Assembly (NCBI RefSeq): GCF_001866055.1
Contig: NZ_MLQS01000031.1
Coordinates: forward strand, 62,001 to 126,000
From: Anaerobacillus alkalidiazotrophicus
GTDB lineage: Bacteria; Bacillota; Bacilli; Bacillales_H; Anaerobacillaceae
Reading direction: 5' to 3'
Length of the DNA stretch: 64,000 nt
Positions 62,805 through 64,000 of this stretch are shown here, in pieces. The notes under the pieces were generated by a model. That model saw only the letters and a program-made list of their open reading frames with translations. It had not been told where the DNA came from and did no database searches. Each line of letters opens with the position of its first letter. Position 1 is the first letter of the stretch. The position numbers and the translations under genes were made by a program.

Positions 62805-64000
62805 ATGTTAAAAAAATCAGTTACATTTGTAAAGGGAATTGGGGAGGAAAAGGCTAAAGATTTACATAACTTAGGGATTTATTCGATCCAAGATTTATTA
62901 GAATATTTCCCGTTTCGTTATGAGGATTATCGGCCAAAAGACATAACAGAAATTAAACATGAAGAGCGAGTAACGATCCAAGGAACGATTCAAAGTGAAA
63001 GTGTACTTCGGTTTTATGGTAAAAAAAAATCGAAAATATCTACTAGGGTTTTAGTAGGTAACGTATTACTTACAGCAGTTTTTTTTAATCAACATTACTT
63101 AAAAACGAAATTAGTTATAGGTTCAAAGGTTACACTAACAGGTAAGTGGGATCAACATCGTCTTTCAATTACTGTTAACGAATGTAAGTTTGGTATAGGT
63201 GAGCAAAACAGTAGTTATGAACCTGTTTATTCGGTTGGCGGTAAAATTACCGTAAAAGGATTGAAAAAAATGATAAATTCGGCGATGGAACAGTACGGAA
63301 ACCAAATCAAAGAAATCCTACCACCCTACTATTTACAGAAATACAAACTGATTGAAAGAAAAGATGCGCTTTACAAACTCCATTACCCGCTTAATTTTGA
63401 AGACGCTAAGAAAGCAAGGAGAAGAATGGTTTATGAAGAGTTTCTTTTGTTTCAGTTGAAAATGCAAGCGATTCGAAAATTCCATCGAGAAAATAGTGGT
63501 GGTGCCTCTATTAACTATGATAAAGAGAATGTTACACTTTTTCTCGAGAGATTACCTTTTTCGCTAACATCTGCGCAACAACGGGTAGTTGATGAAATCT
63601 TAAAAGATATGGCTACGCCTTATCGTATGAATCGTTTGCTACAAGGAGACGTAGGTTCAGGGAAAACAGTTGTCGCAGCTATTTGTTTATATGCTGCTGT
63701 TACCGCTCGTTTTCAAGGTGCATTAATGGTTCCTACTGAAATATTAGCAGAACAACACTATCATTCTTTAAAAGCGTTACTTGAGCCAGTTGGTATAACC
63801 TCTGAATTATTAACCGGATCCATTAAAGGTAAAAAGCGTAAGGAATTGTTGACTCGACTTGAAAGTGGGGAACTTAATATAATTATAGGTACTCATGCCC
63901 TTATACAAGATGAAGTTCAATTTCACAAACTAGGTTTAGTTATAACGGATGAACAGCACCGCTTCGGTGTTGAACAAAGGCGTACACTGCGTAATAAAGG
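62805..64000 (+). CDS. recG: RecG, branched-DNA helicase (N-terminal part)
   Basis: First 398 codons of RecG, which remodels stalled replication forks. N-terminal wedge/OB domain starts MLKKSVTFVKGIGEEKAKDL and includes LLEYFPFRYEDYRP; the helicase core begins around residue 240 with LPFSLTSAQQRVVDEIL, Walker A QGDVGSGKTVVA, VPTEILAEQHY, GTHALIQ and DEQHRFGVEQR. The frame is open to the window edge. The start lies three bases after the sdaAA stop and has no strong ribosome binding site. Confidence 0.96.
   Translation, partial: MLKKSVTFVKGIGEEKAKDLHNLGIYSIQDLLEYFPFRYEDYRPKDITEIKHEERVTIQGTIQSESVLRFYGKKKSKISTRVLVGNVLLTAVFFNQHYLKTKLVIGSKVTLTGKWDQHRLSITVNECKFGIGEQNSSYEPVYSVGGKITVKGLKKMINSAMEQYGNQIKEILPPYYLQKYKLIERKDALYKLHYPLNFEDAKKARRRMVYEEFLLFQLKMQAIRKFHRENSGGASINYDKENVTLFLERLPFSLTSAQQRVVDEILKDMATPYRMNRLLQGDVGSGKTVVAAICLYAAVTARFQGALMVPTEILAEQHYHSLKALLEPVGITSELLTGSIKGKKRKELLTRLESGELNIIIGTHALIQDEVQFHKLGLVITDEQHRFGVEQRRTLRNK

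Overview
The window is a low-GC Gram-positive chromosome segment from an endospore-forming member of the Bacillaceae. The evidence is the gene order, which follows the Bacillus subtilis block murD-spoVE-murG-murB-divIB-ylxWX-sbp-ftsAZ-spoIIGA-sigE-sigG-ylmCDEFGH-divIVA-ileS-ylyA-lspA-ylyB-pyr operon-yloA-yloB-yloC-remA-gmk-rpoZ-coaBC-priA-fmt-rsmB-rlmN-prpC-prkC-rsgA-rpe-thiN-spoVM-rpmB-yloUV-sdaAB-sdaAA-recG almost gene for gene. Sporulation genes (spoVE, sigE, sigG, spoVM) and T-box and PyrR leader RNAs of Bacillus type fit this. The genus cannot be fixed from the sequence alone.

Layout: 1-9.9 kb holds peptidoglycan precursor and division genes (murD end, spoVE, murG, murB, divIB, ylxW, ylxX, sbp, ftsA, ftsZ). 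10.6-13.2 kb is the spoIIG/sigG sporulation sigma locus; spoIIGA is broken here. 13.6-17.8 kb is the ylm cluster with sepF and divIVA. 17.8-23.6 kb has a T-box-controlled ileS, ylyA, lspA and a pseudouridine synthase. 23.6-35.6 kb is a complete pyrimidine operon (pyrR, pyrP, pyrB, pyrC, carA, carB, pyrK, pyrD, pyrF, pyrE) with a strong promoter and three PyrR-type attenuators. 35.7-43 kb has rqcH on the minus strand, a Ca2+-type P-ATPase, a YicC-type gene, remA, gmk and rpoZ. 43.7-57 kb runs coaBC, priA, fmt, rsmB, rlmN, prpC, prkC, rsgA, rpe, thiT, thiN and spoVM. 57.3-64 kb has rpmB (minus), an Asp23 protein, fakA, a DegV protein, the two serine dehydratase subunits and the start of recG.

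The genes themselves are mostly ordinary. The unusual content lies between them. At least five families of structured intergenic repeats (called A to E here) occupy the longer gaps, often side by side. Family A is a modular, nested-palindrome element with 9 bp terminal inverted repeats. Family C is a roughly 135 bp multi-hairpin element, one copy of which lies exactly where def (peptide deformylase) is expected between priA and fmt. Family D is a roughly 150-190 bp element found three times in the same orientation; one copy interrupts family E, and an uninterrupted E copy lies 3 kb away, which suggests D is or was mobile. The other main observations are an internal deletion plus frameshift in spoIIGA, and a sigG leader with a textbook sigma-F promoter and a hairpin over its ribosome binding site. 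No tRNA, rRNA, CRISPR array, intact transposase gene or phage gene was seen.
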